Shown: positions 1 through 12,231 of the stretch, piece after piece | How the letters are laid out: each line of letters starts with the position of its first letter | How positions within the stretch are numbered: the stretch's first letter is position 1 | NCBI GenBank assembly: GCA_945787785.1 | Contig: CALZIO010000014.1 | Location: forward strand, 1 to 50,051 | DNA: 50,051 bases | Source: an uncultured Chromatiaceae bacterium | GTDB taxonomy: Bacteria > Pseudomonadota > Gammaproteobacteria > Tenderiales > Tenderiaceae | Direction: 5' to 3' | Position numbers and translations under genes: made by a program | Notes under the pieces: model-generated | What the model was told of the DNA's origin: nothing | Seen by the model: only the letters and a program-made list of their open reading frames with translations | Database searches by the model: none

Positions 1-55
1 TGTGAGAATCATTCATGATGGTTTTCATTCCTCCATCATGGACAGAATCAGGTCA

Positions 56-107
56 CTTCAGGCTCATTTCATGTTAGAAATACGTCCTCCCTTCAGGCTC
101 ATTTCAT
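56..107. repeat. 17-bp direct repeat upstream of atp operon
   Basis: The 17-base word cttcaggctcatttcat occurs at 56-72 and again, unchanged, at 91-107, so the two copies start 35 bases apart. They lie upstream of the likely atp promoter. The roughly three-helical-turn spacing would suit tandem binding of a regulator, but a chance tandem duplication is equally possible. Confidence 0.5.
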
Positions 108-125
108 ATTGGAAGAGGCTGAGGG

Positions 126-155
126 TTGCGGCCAAGTGTCCACGCAGGCTATACT
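126..155 (+). promoter_or_regulatory. Candidate sigma70 promoter of the atp operon
   Basis: TTGCGG at 126-131 and TATACT at 150-155 are separated by 18 bases and lie about 30 bases upstream of the first gene of the operon. Both hexamers are reasonable matches to sigma70 -35 and -10 elements. The assignment rests on sequence match and position only. Confidence 0.4.
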
Positions 156-187
156 CACGCGCCGTGAAAGCGAGCAGGGGCCCGGCA

Positions 188-388
188 ATGCATAAGAATA
201 AAAATGCCGGAATACTCTTGATAGGGGTGGGAACACACCTCACCTCGATGATCGCAGCCGGGTTTATTCTTGGCTATGGGTTTGACTACTTGATAGATAC
301 CAGACCCTTGTTCATGATTTTATTTGGCATCTTGGGGTTTGTTGGCGGTATTCTCAAAGCGTACAAGATGTTAATTAGGTATAGTTAA
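188..388 (+). CDS. AtpZ/AtpI-like small membrane protein
   Basis: This 66-residue protein has two predicted transmembrane segments (about residues 9-30 and 37-60) joined by a short loop, the layout of the AtpZ/AtpI-like proteins that open many F0F1 operons. The family is thought to help assemble the c-ring or handle Mg2+/Ca2+. The ATG at 188 is chosen because AGGGG lies about 7 bases upstream; the same frame stays open back to base 2, but that upstream peptide is not family-like and covers the promoter. It is the first gene of the atp operon and ends one base before the next start. Confidence 0.75.
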   Translation: MHKNKNAGILLIGVGTHLTSMIAAGFILGYGFDYLIDTRPLFMILFGILGFVGGILKAYKMLIRYS

Positions 389-389
389 C

Positions 390-785
390 TTGGATATCGT
401 CGTAAGCCAGGTGCAGGCCAACGCCAAAAAGGTTGTGGTACTGCAACTTATAATAACTACCTTGGCTGCGATGGTGTTTGGAATTGTTGGGGATAGCTGG
501 GCAGCGCTCTCTACATTCTACGGTGGTTTAGCTAGCCTTTGTGTCTCGTGGATGTTGCGGCGTGGCGTTTTGAATGCCAATGAAATTGCACGCAAAGATC
601 CTAAACGGGGCATGGCAGTGCTTTATGTCGGCGCCTTACAGCGGTTTGTACTGGTGCTGGTACTGTTGGGTTTGGGCTTGGGTTTGTTGGGTATGGAGCC
701 TCTAGCCACAATAGTCGGATTTGGTAGCGCGCAGCTGGCTTATGTTGTAGTGATGCGAAAGAACGCACACCCTGCCAGCCGCTAA
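390..785 (+). CDS. atpI: ATP synthase subunit I
   Basis: This 131-residue protein has four hydrophobic segments, as expected of AtpI, the non-essential F0 accessory protein thought to help assemble the c-ring in the inner membrane. Identification rests on its position directly before atpB, its length and its hydrophobic profile, because the family is poorly conserved in sequence. The start is read as TTG at 390, one base after the preceding stop. A GTG a few codons downstream is an alternative. No strong ribosome binding site is visible, so translation may be coupled to the preceding gene. Confidence 0.8.
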   Translation: MDIVVSQVQANAKKVVVLQLIITTLAAMVFGIVGDSWAALSTFYGGLASLCVSWMLRRGVLNANEIARKDPKRGMAVLYVGALQRFVLVLVLLGLGLGLLGMEPLATIVGFGSAQLAYVVVMRKNAHPASR

Positions 786-800
786 AAAAGAATTTAATAA

Positions 801-1664
<864 letters not shown>

Positions 1665-1731
1665 AGGAAAAAATTTAGTAAGTAGTTTGAAGTAAGTAGT
1701 TTTTATTTTTAAGTTCTATTAAGGAGAGTAA

Positions 1732-2028
<297 letters not shown>

Positions 2029-2056
2029 GATCACTTTCAATAAGGGGATTTAAACC

Positions 2057-2527
2057 GTGAATATTACAGCGACCCTACTTGCACAGATCGTAGCCTTTGT
2101 GCTGTTGATCTGGTTTGTGAACAAGTTCTTGTGGGGCCCTTTGAATGGTATGTTGGAAGCTCGTCAAAAGCGTATTGCTGACGGTCTTGCGGCTGCAGAA
2201 AAGGGTAAGCATGAACTGGAGCTGGCGGAGAAACGTGCGACCGACGCCTTGAAACATGCCAAAACCCAAGCTGCTGAGATCCTGGCCCTCGCTGAAAAGC
2301 GTGGTTCTGAGATCGTTGAAGAAGCGAAGGGTAAGGCACGTGAAGAAGGTGAACGGATCATGGCCTCAGCTACTGCAGAAATTGAACAAGAAGTTAATCG
2401 TGCCAAAGAAGAGATTCGTGGCAAGGTTGCTGAAATTTCTGTCGCAGCTGCTGCTAAGATCATTGGACGCGAAGTCGACGCCAAGGCACACGATAAACTA
2501 ATTAAAGATTTAGCTACCCAGATTTAA
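2057..2527 (+). CDS. atpF: ATP synthase F0 subunit b
   Basis: Subunit b is the peripheral stalk that ties F0 to F1. The 156-residue product has one N-terminal membrane helix (about residues 5-27, including FVNKFLWGP) and then a long, charged, alanine-rich helix, the expected coiled-coil dimer. The length matches the usual 156 residues. The start is GTG at 2057, with AAGGGG about 9 bases upstream. The next gene follows after 8 bases. Confidence 0.96.
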   Translation: MNITATLLAQIVAFVLLIWFVNKFLWGPLNGMLEARQKRIADGLAAAEKGKHELELAEKRATDALKHAKTQAAEILALAEKRGSEIVEEAKGKAREEGERIMASATAEIEQEVNRAKEEIRGKVAEISVAAAAKIIGREVDAKAHDKLIKDLATQI

Positions 2528-2535
2528 TCCTGACT

Positions 2536-3072
2536 ATGGCAGAAAAAACCACAATTGCACGACCCTACGCGCTGGCGATGTTTGAAAGCGCGAAAGAAAA
2601 GGGTCAATTGGCAAAGGTCGCAGAAGCTTTGCAAATCGCTGCTGCTGCTGTGTCTGACCCTGCGCTGGCATCCATGATCGGTAATCCCGATGTTGGAGAC
2701 GATAAGATTGTCGCTTTATTGATTGATATTTGCGGTGATCGTGCTAGCAATGAGGTTGGAAATTTCTTCAAGCTATTGGGCGAATATGATCGCCTGGATG
2801 TCTTGCCGGAAATCGCAGACCTTTTTGAAAGCTATCGCGCTGAAGAAGAAAGCACAGTTGAAGCTGAAGTTGTTTCGGCAGCTGAGCTGAGTGAAGCGCA
2901 AAAAACCGATATTGCAAAGGGCTTGAAAAAGCGCTTAGGCCGGGAAGTGACCCTTCAATGTTCAATTGATGAAAGTCTGATCGGTGGTGCAATTATTCGG
3001 GCAGGAGATCTGGTGATAGACGGGTCGATTACGAGCCAGCTAAACAAGCTTGGCCACGCGTTGTCCCGCTAA
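2536..3072 (+). CDS. atpH: ATP synthase F1 subunit delta
   Basis: The delta subunit links the b-dimer stalk to the top of the alpha3beta3 head. The 178-residue protein has the typical opening TIARPYALAMFE and the C-terminal signature SLIGGAIIRAGDLVIDGS seen in OSCP/delta proteins. The length is normal for the family. It is tightly spaced after atpF and 21 bases before atpA, consistent with one transcript. Confidence 0.96.
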   Translation: MAEKTTIARPYALAMFESAKEKGQLAKVAEALQIAAAAVSDPALASMIGNPDVGDDKIVALLIDICGDRASNEVGNFFKLLGEYDRLDVLPEIADLFESYRAEEESTVEAEVVSAAELSEAQKTDIAKGLKKRLGREVTLQCSIDESLIGGAIIRAGDLVIDGSITSQLNKLGHALSR

Positions 3073-3093
3073 CGTCTTATAGAGGATAGGCAT

Positions 3094-4635
3094 ATGCAAC
3101 TTAATGCAGCTGAAATTAGTGAACTAATTAAAAAGCGCATCGACAACTTTGAAGTTGTCACTGAAGCGCGAACTGAAGGTACGGTTGTCAGCTTGACTGA
3201 CGGCATCGCCCGTATTCATGGCTTGGCCGATGTAATGGCTGGTGAAATGATTGAATTCCCGGGCAACACTTTTGGAATGGCGTTGAACTTGGAACGCGAT
3301 TCTGTGGGTGCAGTTGTTCTGGGTCCCTACCAGCACATTTCTGAAGGCGACAAGGTCAAATGTACAGGCCGCATTCTTGAGGTGCCGACTGGTGAAGGTC
3401 TTTTGGGCCGTGTTGTTGATGCGCTCGGTAACCCAATCGATGGTAAGGGTCCGGTTGAAACCACAACTAGCTCTGCGATCGAACAAATTGCCCCTGGCGT
3501 AATTGCACGTCAATCGGTAGACCAACCTGTTCAAACCGGTTTGAAGGCGATTGACGCCATGGTGCCAGTGGGTCGTGGTCAACGTGAGCTGATTATCGGT
3601 GACCGCCAGACTGGTAAGACGGCCGTTGCCGTTGATGCCATCATCAACCAGAAAGGTACTGGTGTTAAATGTATCTACGTTGCAATTGGGCAAAAGGCCT
3701 CTTCTATCGCGGCTGTTGTACGTAAACTTGAAGAGCACGGCGCGCTGGACCACACCATTATTGTTGCTGCGACTGCGTCTGATTCTGCTGCGCTGCAGTT
3801 TATCGCTCCATATGCTGGTTGCACCATGGGTGAATACTTCCGTGATCGCGGTCAGGATGCCATGATCGTGTACGATGATTTGACCAAGCAAGCTTGGGCT
3901 TACCGTCAGGTATCTCTGTTGCTGCGTCGTCCGCCGGGTCGTGAAGCATATCCTGGTGACGTTTTTTACCTCCACTCTCGTTTGTTAGAGCGTGCTGCAC
4001 GGGTTAATGCTGAGTACGTTGAGAAGTTCACCAATGGTGAAGTTAAAGGCCAAACAGGTTCCTTGACTGCTTTTCCAATCATCGAAACTCAGGCGGGTGA
4101 CGTATCTGCTTTCGTACCGACCAACGTAATATCGATTACCGACGGCCAGATTTTCCTTGAGACAGATTTGTTCAACGCTGGTATTCGCCCTGCGATCAAT
4201 GCCGGTCTGTCGGTATCTCGTGTAGGTGGTGCAGCTCAGACTAAGATCATCAAGAAATTGGGTGGTGGTGTTCGTCTTGATCTGGCTCAGTATCGTGAAC
4301 TGGCGGCATTTGCACAATTTGCATCTGATCTTGATGAGGCTACTCGTAAGCAGATTGAGCGTGGTCAACGCGTTACAGAGCTGATGAAGCAGAAACAATA
4401 CTCGCCACTGTCAATCGCTGAAATGGCCTTCTCGCTGTTCGCAGCCAATGAAGGTTTTCTGGATGATGTCGAAGTCGAAAAAGTCGTTGCCTTTGAAGCA
4501 GCTTTGCACTCGTACATCAAGTCAAACGCTGCTGATCTGGTTAAGCGCATTAATGACACGGCTGATTTCAATGATGAGATCGCGGCTGGAATGCGATCAA
4601 CGCTTGAGGCATTCAAGTCAAACAGTACTTGGTAA
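3094..4635 (+). CDS. atpA: ATP synthase F1 subunit alpha
   Basis: The alpha subunit carries the non-catalytic nucleotide sites of the hexameric head. The 513-residue length equals the E. coli protein. The P-loop GDRQTGKT is at residues 169-176, and the arginine-finger segment ([11 protein letters not shown] onwards, then [12 protein letters not shown]) is intact. GAGGA lies about 9 bases before the ATG. The gene sits between atpH and atpG as in other gammaproteobacteria, with no sign of disruption. Confidence 0.98.
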   Translation: MQLNAAEISELIKKRIDNFEVVTEARTEGTVVSLTDGIARIHGLADVMAGEMIEFPGNTFGMALNLERDSVGAVVLGPYQHISEGDKVKCTGRILEVPTGEGLLGRVVDALGNPIDGKGPVETTTSSAIEQIAPGVIARQSVDQPVQTGLKAIDAMVPVGRGQRELIIGDRQTGKTAVAVDAIINQKGTGVKCIYVAIGQKASSIAAVVRKLEEHGALDHTIIVAATASDSAALQFIAPYAGCTMGEYFRDRGQDAMIVYDDLTKQAWAYRQVSLLLRRPPGREAYPGDVFYLHSRLLERAARVNAEYVEKFTNGEVKGQTGSLTAFPIIETQAGDVSAFVPTNVISITDGQIFLETDLFNAGIRPAINAGLSVSRVGGAAQTKIIKKLGGGVRLDLAQYRELAAFAQFASDLDEATRKQIERGQRVTELMKQKQYSPLSIAEMAFSLFAANEGFLDDVEVEKVVAFEAALHSYIKSNAADLVKRINDTADFNDEIAAGMRSTLEAFKSNSTW

Positions 4636-4649
4636 CGGGGGGCTGACCT

Positions 4650-5516
4650 ATGGCAGTCGGTAAAGAGATCCGCACTAAGATCAAGAGTATTCAGAATACT
4701 CAGAAGATCACGCGGGCCATGGAAATGGTGGCGGCGAGTAAAATGCGTAAGGCGCAGCAGCGTATGCAGGCATCACGTCCTTATGCTAAGAAAATTCGTT
4801 CTGTTATTGGCCACCTTTCCCAGGCACACCCGGAATATCGTCATCCTTATTTACAAGAAAAGGAGTCGATTAAGCGCGTTGGGCTGATAGTGGTTTCCAG
4901 TGATCGCGGCCTTTGTGGTGGTTTGAACACTAACCTTTTCAAAGCCACTGTCAAATCAATACGTGCGTGGCGTGATGAAGGCGTCGAAGTTGATTTGTGC
5001 TTGATCGGGCAAAAAGGGATTGGTTTTCTGAAGCGTCTTGGTAACGTTCGTGCGCAAGTTGGTCATCTCGGTGATGCGCCTTCAATCAATGATTTGATTG
5101 GCAGCGTCAAGGTCATGCTGGATGCGTTTGATAGCGGTGAGTTGGATCGCATTGATGTGGTTTACAACGAGTTTGTAAACACTATGACACAGAAGCCAAG
5201 TGTCGATCAGTTGTTGCCGATTCAGGCAGATGAGGTTGACGAAGAGCTTAAGCATCATTGGGATTACCTCTACGAGCCAGAAGCCAAGGATGTTTTGACT
5301 GATTTGCTGGTTCGCTATGTTGAATCGCAGGTGTATCAGGGTGTCGTTGAAAACATTGCTTGTGAACAGGCTGCACGGATGGTCGCGATGAAGGCGGCAT
5401 CTGATAATGCCGGTGACCTCATCGGCGATTTGCAGTTGGTATACAACAAGGCCCGTCAGGCAGCGATTACTCAGGAAATATCCGAGATTGTCGGTGGTGC
5501 AGCCGCTGTTTCATAG
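4650..5516 (+). CDS. atpG: ATP synthase F1 subunit gamma
   Basis: The gamma subunit is the central rotor shaft. The 288-residue protein has the conserved N-terminal helix ([20 protein letters not shown]) and the C-terminal helix with the segment [17 protein letters not shown], which form the coiled coil inside the head. The middle has the Rossmann-like domain with [11 protein letters not shown]. The length is normal. It follows atpA by 14 bases. Confidence 0.97.
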   Translation: MAVGKEIRTKIKSIQNTQKITRAMEMVAASKMRKAQQRMQASRPYAKKIRSVIGHLSQAHPEYRHPYLQEKESIKRVGLIVVSSDRGLCGGLNTNLFKATVKSIRAWRDEGVEVDLCLIGQKGIGFLKRLGNVRAQVGHLGDAPSINDLIGSVKVMLDAFDSGELDRIDVVYNEFVNTMTQKPSVDQLLPIQADEVDEELKHHWDYLYEPEAKDVLTDLLVRYVESQVYQGVVENIACEQAARMVAMKAASDNAGDLIGDLQLVYNKARQAAITQEISEIVGGAAAVS

Positions 5517-5564
5517 CGTGCAGCGTAGCGGAATTTAAAGATTTAAATTGTAAAGAGGATCTGA

Positions 5565-6953
<1,389 letters not shown>

Positions 6954-6973
6954 TCCCTGGTTAGGAGGGTATT

Positions 6974-7399
6974 ATGACTATGACAGTACATGTTGACATC
7001 GTCAGCGCTGAATCCGAAATTTTTTCGGGTACTGCCAAGATGGTGCATGCATCGGGCGAAATGGGGGATCTAGGTATTCTCCCCCGTCACGCGCCATTGT
7101 TGACTAAGCTAAAGCCAGGTGAAGTTCGCGTCGAACGTACAGATGGTGAAGAGGACTTCTACTATATCTCGGGTGGGATGCTTGAAGTCCAACCACATTG
7201 CATTACTGTGCTGGCCGATACGGCAATACGTGCAAAAGACCTGGATGAAGCGGCTGCCAAGCAGGCAAAAGAACGCGCAGAGCAAGCCTTGCGTGATCAG
7301 AAAGGTGAGATTGACTTGGCACAAGCTGAGCGTGAGTTGGTACAAGCCTTGGCCCAATTACAGGCCATACAAAAACTGCGTAAAAAAACCGGACGCTAA
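6974..7399 (+). CDS. atpC: ATP synthase F1 subunit epsilon
   Basis: The epsilon subunit binds the foot of gamma and can inhibit ATP hydrolysis. The 141-residue protein has an N-terminal beta sandwich (VHVDIVSAESEIFSG, with the GDLGILPRHAPLLT segment near residue 35) and a C-terminal helical hairpin rich in Ala, Lys and Glu. TAGGAGGG precedes the ATG. It is the last gene of the operon and is followed by a strong hairpin. Confidence 0.96.
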   Translation: MTMTVHVDIVSAESEIFSGTAKMVHASGEMGDLGILPRHAPLLTKLKPGEVRVERTDGEEDFYYISGGMLEVQPHCITVLADTAIRAKDLDEAAAKQAKERAEQALRDQKGEIDLAQAERELVQALAQLQAIQKLRKKTGR

Positions 7400-7428
7400 G
7401 CTTGGTTTAATGTCAAAGTGTTGAAATT

Positions 7429-7460
7429 AAAGGGGAGAGACTATGTGGTCTTTCCCCTTT
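7429..7460 (+). terminator. Hairpin terminator after the atp operon
   Basis: An inverted repeat pairs 7429-7441 with 7448-7460 as a 13-bp stem (AAAGGGGA... with ...TCCCCTTT) containing one G-U pair and a six-base loop. It lies 30 bases after atpC and 33 bases before glmU. There is only a short T run (TTT) at the end of the stem, so it may terminate partially or stabilise the atp mRNA 3' end. Confidence 0.75.
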
Positions 7461-7492
7461 CTCGTTCTGGAAAATGATAAATAGGTAAATTT

Positions 7493-8860
7493 ATGGGTTT
7501 AAGTGTTGTGATTCTGGCCGCCGGGCAAGGCACACGTATGCGCTCTACTTTGCCAAAAGTACTGCACAAGTTGGCACATAAGCCACTCGTTGAGCATGTG
7601 ATCGATTGCGCCAAACAATTAGGTGCTGATGATATCCATGTGGTTTATGGTCACGGTGGTGATGCAGTACCCTCCACTCTTTCCCATTGCAAAGTTGATT
7701 GGGTTAAACAAGAGCAACAATTAGGTACCGGCCACGCCGTAGCCCAGGCAATTCCACATATACCTTTAGAACACCAGGTTTTAGTGTTGTATGGAGATGT
7801 GCCGCTTTCCTCGGTAGAAACATTGAAAAATTTGATTCAATTAACACGGCAAAGTGGTTTTGGCCTGTTAACAATCAGTCTAGATGATGCCACTGGTTAT
7901 GGCCGAATTGTGCGCAATGAAGAGGGCAGGGTGACACGCATCGTAGAACATAAAGATGCCTCAGAAGAACAGCGTTTAATCAAAGAAGTGAATACAGGAA
8001 TACTGGCAACATCACGAGAAATGCTGGCTAAGTGGTTGGAACAGCTGGACAATAATAATTCACAAGGTGAATATTATTTAACCGATATCATTGCCATGGC
8101 TGTTGCAGATGGGATAAGTATCAGTACGACATCGCCATTAGATGAACACGAAGTGCTGGGTGTAAATAATAAACGTCAATTGGCAGAACTTGAGCGTGCT
8201 TACCAATCTCAGCAGGCTAATATATTAATGGATGCCGGGGTAACTTTGTGTGATCCATCGCGTATTGATATTCGTGGCAATGTGAATTGTGGCCATGATG
8301 TCATTATCGATACCAACGTGATTCTTGAAGGTGATATTGACATTCAAAGTGGTGTGGAAATAGGTCCTAATTGTCTAATCATCAATAGCAAAATTGAGCA
8401 AGGCGTTAAAATATTAGCTAACTGTGTTATCGAGAATGCAGTGATTGGTAAAGATAGCAAAGTGGGGCCTTTTGCCAGAATACGGCCTGAGACAGTGCTG
8501 TCAGAAAACACTCACATAGGAAACTTTGTTGAAATTAAAAAAGCTACCATTGGTAATGGCTCCAAAGTGAACCATTTGAGCTATGTCGGTGATTCTATCG
8601 TTGGTAGTAACGTCAATATTGGCGCAGGAACCATTACCTGTAATTATGATGGTGCAAATAAGCACTTAACTGAGATTGGCGACGATGTATTTGTCGGTTC
8701 TGATACCCAACTGGTTGCCCCGGTAAAAATTGGTAATGGATCGACAATTGCTGCCGGGTCTACAATTACCAAGGACGTGGGCGAAGGTGAGCTGGCACTA
8801 AGTAGAACAAAACAGGTCTCAAAAAGTGGCTGGAAGCGGCCGATAAAGAATAAAGATTAA
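7493..8860 (+). CDS. glmU: Bifunctional GlcN-1-P acetyltransferase / GlcNAc-1-P uridyltransferase
   Basis: GlmU makes UDP-N-acetylglucosamine for peptidoglycan and lipopolysaccharide. The N-terminal pyrophosphorylase domain opens with [18 protein letters not shown] (residues 8-25). The C-terminal half (from about residue 250) shows the imperfect hexapeptides of a left-handed beta helix, and the acetyltransferase segment [11 protein letters not shown] is present. The length of 455 residues matches the E. coli enzyme. It is followed after 12 bases by glmS, the enzyme acting earlier in the same pathway. The base composition is more AT-rich than in the atp genes. Confidence 0.97.
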   Translation: MGLSVVILAAGQGTRMRSTLPKVLHKLAHKPLVEHVIDCAKQLGADDIHVVYGHGGDAVPSTLSHCKVDWVKQEQQLGTGHAVAQAIPHIPLEHQVLVLYGDVPLSSVETLKNLIQLTRQSGFGLLTISLDDATGYGRIVRNEEGRVTRIVEHKDASEEQRLIKEVNTGILATSREMLAKWLEQLDNNNSQGEYYLTDIIAMAVADGISISTTSPLDEHEVLGVNNKRQLAELERAYQSQQANILMDAGVTLCDPSRIDIRGNVNCGHDVIIDTNVILEGDIDIQSGVEIGPNCLIINSKIEQGVKILANCVIENAVIGKDSKVGPFARIRPETVLSENTHIGNFVEIKKATIGNGSKVNHLSYVGDSIVGSNVNIGAGTITCNYDGANKHLTEIGDDVFVGSDTQLVAPVKIGNGSTIAAGSTITKDVGEGELALSRTKQVSKSGWKRPIKNKD

Positions 8861-8872
8861 TGGAGTAATCGT

Positions 8873-10705
8873 ATGTGCGGGATTATCGGTGCAGTTGCTG
8901 AGCGAGACGTAGTACCTATATTGCTGGAAGGTTTAAGGCGGTTGGAATACCGTGGTTATGATTCTGCCGGCATCGCCATCATTGATGATCAAGGCAGCAT
9001 TGACCGAATTCGCCGCGTGGGCAAAGTTGTTGAGCTTAGTGATGCGATTGAACAGGATCCGGTCACAGGCAGAACCGGCATTGCACATACGCGTTGGGCC
9101 ACCCATGGCAAGCCAAGCCAAAAGAATGCACACCCCCATATATGTAGAAAATCGGTTGCCGTCGTCCATAATGGCATTATCGAGAATCATGAGTTGCTGC
9201 GTAATAAGCAGTTAGAGAGTGGTCACGCCTTTACCTCTGAAACAGATACCGAAGTGATAGTTCATCAGATTTACGACTATCAACAGCAAGGTAAAGATTT
9301 ACTCGACGCAGTCAAGCAAACAACAAATGATCTCGATGGCGCATATGCCTTAGGTGTGATCAGTAATGAAGAAACAGATCGCATTATCGCGGCCCGGCGT
9401 GGCAGCCCCCTTGTGATCGGCATTGGGATTGGAGAACACTTTATCGCCTCAGATGTGGCGGCATTATTACCGGTTACGCAACGCTTTATATTTCTCGAAG
9501 ATGGCGACATTGCCGATATCAGCCGCGAAAGTCTTACCATTTATGATGAGCAGGGCGAAGTCGTTGACAGGCCGCTGAAGGTTTCTGAGCTAAGTGCAGA
9601 TGCAGCCGAGCGTGGTAGTTACCGCCACTACATGCTCAAAGAGATTTTTGAACAACCACGTGCAATTGCCGAAACGATTGAAGGCAGGATCAGCGGTGAC
9701 AATGTTCTGGAAGAGTCTTTCGGTCTTGACGCCAAAGAAATTCTGGATGGTGTTAAGGGTGTTCACATTATCGCATGTGGCACCAGCTTTCATGCAGGTT
9801 CAGTGGCAAAGTATTGGCTGGAATCGATTGCCGGTGTGCCTTGCTCCGTCGAGGTGGCTAGTGAATTCCGATATCGCCATCCCATCGCCAGGCGTAATTC
9901 CTTAGTTATAGCCATCTCTCAATCAGGCGAAACGGCTGATACGCTAGCTGCCTTGCATGAAGCGAAGAAGCTTGGTTTTGGTCATTCTCTGGCAATCTGC
10001 AATGTGCCTGAAAGTACCATCGTACGAGAATGTGACCTGGCACTGATGACACGTGCTGGGCCGGAAATTGGTGTTGCTTCAACCAAGGCATTTACCACGC
10101 AGCTTGTTGCTTTGATGCTGTTAGTTATCGTCTTAGGCAGGCGCAACGGTATGGCTGCACAAACCGAGATAAGCTTAGTAGAACAACTGAAAAGCCTGCC
10201 TCGGAGAATCGAAGATGTTCTGGAATTAAACGATGAAATAGAAGAGTTGGCTGAGTTCTTCGCCAACAAGCACAATGCCCTATTCCTTGGCCGTGGCGCA
10301 CAGTATCCGGTTGCCATGGAAGGTGCGTTAAAACTTAAAGAGATTTCATATATTCATGCAGAGGCCTATCCCGCCGGTGAGCTAAAGCATGGCCCGTTGG
10401 CCTTGATCGATGCCGAAATGCCCGTAATTGCAGTTGCCCCCAATAATGAGCTATTGGAAAAACTGAAATCGAATTTACATGAAGTGCGTGCCCGTGGTGG
10501 TGAACTGATTGTATTTGCTGATGAACAGGCGGGAATGGACGCTGACGAAAATGTTCGGGTAATTACGGTTGCGTCAACTGAAGATTCTATCGCGCCCATT
10601 ATCTATACCGTGCCACTGCAATTGCTATCGTATTACGTTGCTGTGCTAAAAGGGACAGATGTAGATCAACCACGTAATCTCGCCAAATCGGTAACCGTTG
10701 AATAG
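8873..10705 (+). CDS. glmS: Glutamine-fructose-6-phosphate aminotransferase
   Basis: GlmS makes glucosamine-6-phosphate from fructose-6-phosphate and glutamine, the committed step to UDP-GlcNAc. The N-terminal glutaminase domain starts MCGIIGAV, with Cys2 the nucleophile after Met removal. Two SIS sugar-isomerase domains follow (CGTSFHAG near residue 302, LGRGAQYP near 475), and the C-terminus [13 protein letters not shown] is the conserved tail. The 610-residue length is normal. It is co-transcribed with glmU; no glmS-type ribozyme could fit in the 12-base gap. Confidence 0.98.
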   Translation: MCGIIGAVAERDVVPILLEGLRRLEYRGYDSAGIAIIDDQGSIDRIRRVGKVVELSDAIEQDPVTGRTGIAHTRWATHGKPSQKNAHPHICRKSVAVVHNGIIENHELLRNKQLESGHAFTSETDTEVIVHQIYDYQQQGKDLLDAVKQTTNDLDGAYALGVISNEETDRIIAARRGSPLVIGIGIGEHFIASDVAALLPVTQRFIFLEDGDIADISRESLTIYDEQGEVVDRPLKVSELSADAAERGSYRHYMLKEIFEQPRAIAETIEGRISGDNVLEESFGLDAKEILDGVKGVHIIACGTSFHAGSVAKYWLESIAGVPCSVEVASEFRYRHPIARRNSLVIAISQSGETADTLAALHEAKKLGFGHSLAICNVPESTIVRECDLALMTRAGPEIGVASTKAFTTQLVALMLLVIVLGRRNGMAAQTEISLVEQLKSLPRRIEDVLELNDEIEELAEFFANKHNALFLGRGAQYPVAMEGALKLKEISYIHAEAYPAGELKHGPLALIDAEMPVIAVAPNNELLEKLKSNLHEVRARGGELIVFADEQAGMDADENVRVITVASTEDSIAPIIYTVPLQLLSYYVAVLKGTDVDQPRNLAKSVTVE

Positions 10706-10838
10706 GCCGTGCAGTGCTTGATGGATATGGCGAAAAATGGTACTATTGCGCGGTCTCAAAGGCGCTGCATCCGTGTCTGACTGAGTAAAATGTGAAAATC
10801 ACTTCTCAATGTAAAAGCTGTATTAGGATCACACAAAA

Positions 10839-10861
10839 TTTTGGATCGGTCTCATCCAAAA
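10839..10861. terminator. Hairpin in the glmS downstream gap
   Basis: TTTTGGAT at 10839-10846 pairs perfectly with ATCCAAAA at 10854-10861 around a seven-base loop. It is the only clear inverted repeat in the 286-base gap between glmS and the next gene. The sequence after it is T-rich but interrupted, so it could be a weak terminator for glmS or a regulator site for the next gene. Confidence 0.35.
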
Positions 10862-10991
10862 CATTTCAATTTATTTTTATAGTTCACATCATTAGCAATT
10901 TTGGCAGGACTAATCTGGTTGCGCGATAGTGAAATTGAGTGATTATTAGTAGTGTTTGAACAACAACAGATCTTGTTGAAGGAATAGAAAT

Positions 10992-11222
10992 ATGGATAAA
11001 AATAGAATTTTTTATTGCCAGCCACAAAAAGCTTATATGAGTATCAGTAATTGTGTGAATTTGCGTGATCGCCCAGTAGGTAAGGCGGCGGCAGGTAGTC
11101 AGCCAAAAATGATTGCTTGCGAGCGCTGCGAAATGTTTAAACTTGTCGACAAGAACAAAGTTGATACAGTAACTATTACAGAATATCTGGGTGGAGTACG
11201 CCCGCCAAGTCTATCGCTTTAA
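10992..11222 (+). CDS. Small four-cysteine protein, unknown function
   Basis: This 76-residue protein is not recognised. It contains Cys9, Cys21 and a C-x-x-C pair (Cys43 and Cys46, in ACERCEMF), enough for a zinc or iron-sulfur site. It has no signal peptide or membrane segment. AAGGAATAG precedes the ATG. It stands alone between glmS and the sucrose operon, with gaps of 286 and 94 bases, so it probably has its own promoter. Coding status is inferred from the ribosome binding site, the clean ORF and the cysteine spacing. Confidence 0.6.
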   Translation: MDKNRIFYCQPQKAYMSISNCVNLRDRPVGKAAAGSQPKMIACERCEMFKLVDKNKVDTVTITEYLGGVRPPSLSL

Positions 11223-11316
11223 AATAATTAGTTTGACTATATAAAAATAATCCCGTCTTGAAGTAATAAGGAAGTAATGGACGTCCAATAACCAGGCCCA
11301 AAGGGGGCAAGCGAAG

Positions 11317-12231
11317 GTGAAGGACAAGCAAAGGTCAAATAATGGGCGAGTTCATCGCCCAGTCATTTTTGGAGAGGTATTGTTTGATACCTTTCCGGAT
11401 GGTTCATCTGTACTTGGTGGTGCGCCATTCAATGTTGCATGGCATCTTAAAGGGTTTGGTCTCGATCCATTGTTCATCAGTCGTATTGGTGCTGATGACA
11501 AAGGCCAAGACGTCAGGCAAAAAATGCTTGATTGGGGCATGGACGTTTCCGGTCTGCAGCAAGACTCTCAACACAATACGGGTACAGTTACCATAGAGCT
11601 TAAAGATGGTCAGCCAAGCTTCACCATTTTACCAAAGCAAGCTTATGATTTTATCGAGCAGGAAAAATCACTCGAGATTGTCAAAAAACATTCCTCTTCA
11701 CTACTCTATTTTGGAACGTTAATTAATCGACATGATGTTTCAAAAAATACTCTATCTGCAATTCGTAAGCTGAATATCCCCACGTTTGTTGACATTAACC
11801 TGCGAACTCCTTGGTGGAATGAGTCGACAATCGCTGACGCCATTAAAAATACCAATTGGGTAAAATTAAATGATGATGAGATTCGGCTGGTAACTAAGCA
11901 GGATGATTTGGCGGTGGCTGCAAAAGTGTTAATTAATCAATATTCACTCAGTTGGATTATCGTAACGAAAGGTGCCGAAGGCGCCTTTATAGCAACTGAA
12001 GATCAAATTCTGGAATGCCAGCCAGCAAAGGTGGATCATATCGTAGATACTGTAGGTGCAGGTGATGCATTTAGTTCAGTAACCTTATATGGCATTGTTC
12101 AGAATTGGCCGCTGCAAACGATTCTTCAAAGGGCGGTAGAATTTGCAGCACAAGTCTGCATGGTGAGAGGCGCTACTATTCATGATCAATCAATTTATCA
12201 ACAGACTCTGGAGAAGTGGTTTAAAGAATAA
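11317..12231 (+). CDS. PfkB-family fructokinase
   Basis: This is a 304-residue sugar kinase of the PfkB/ribokinase family. It opens with the strand VIFGEVLFDTFPDG followed by LGGAPFNVAWHL, and carries the C-terminal signature DTVGAGDAFSS near residue 247, in which Asp is the catalytic base. Directly upstream of sucrose-phosphate synthase and sucrose synthase, it most likely phosphorylates fructose released by sucrose cleavage. The start is read as GTG at 11317, giving a short basic extension. Its TAA stop abuts the next ATG, implying translational coupling. Confidence 0.88.
   Translation: MKDKQRSNNGRVHRPVIFGEVLFDTFPDGSSVLGGAPFNVAWHLKGFGLDPLFISRIGADDKGQDVRQKMLDWGMDVSGLQQDSQHNTGTVTIELKDGQPSFTILPKQAYDFIEQEKSLEIVKKHSSSLLYFGTLINRHDVSKNTLSAIRKLNIPTFVDINLRTPWWNESTIADAIKNTNWVKLNDDEIRLVTKQDDLAVAAKVLINQYSLSWIIVTKGAEGAFIATEDQILECQPAKVDHIVDTVGAGDAFSSVTLYGIVQNWPLQTILQRAVEFAAQVCMVRGATIHDQSIYQQTLEKWFKE

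Noticed and set aside
8861-8872. glmS ribozyme
   Set aside because: Only 12 bases separate glmU and glmS; the ribozyme is far longer and belongs to Gram-positive bacteria.
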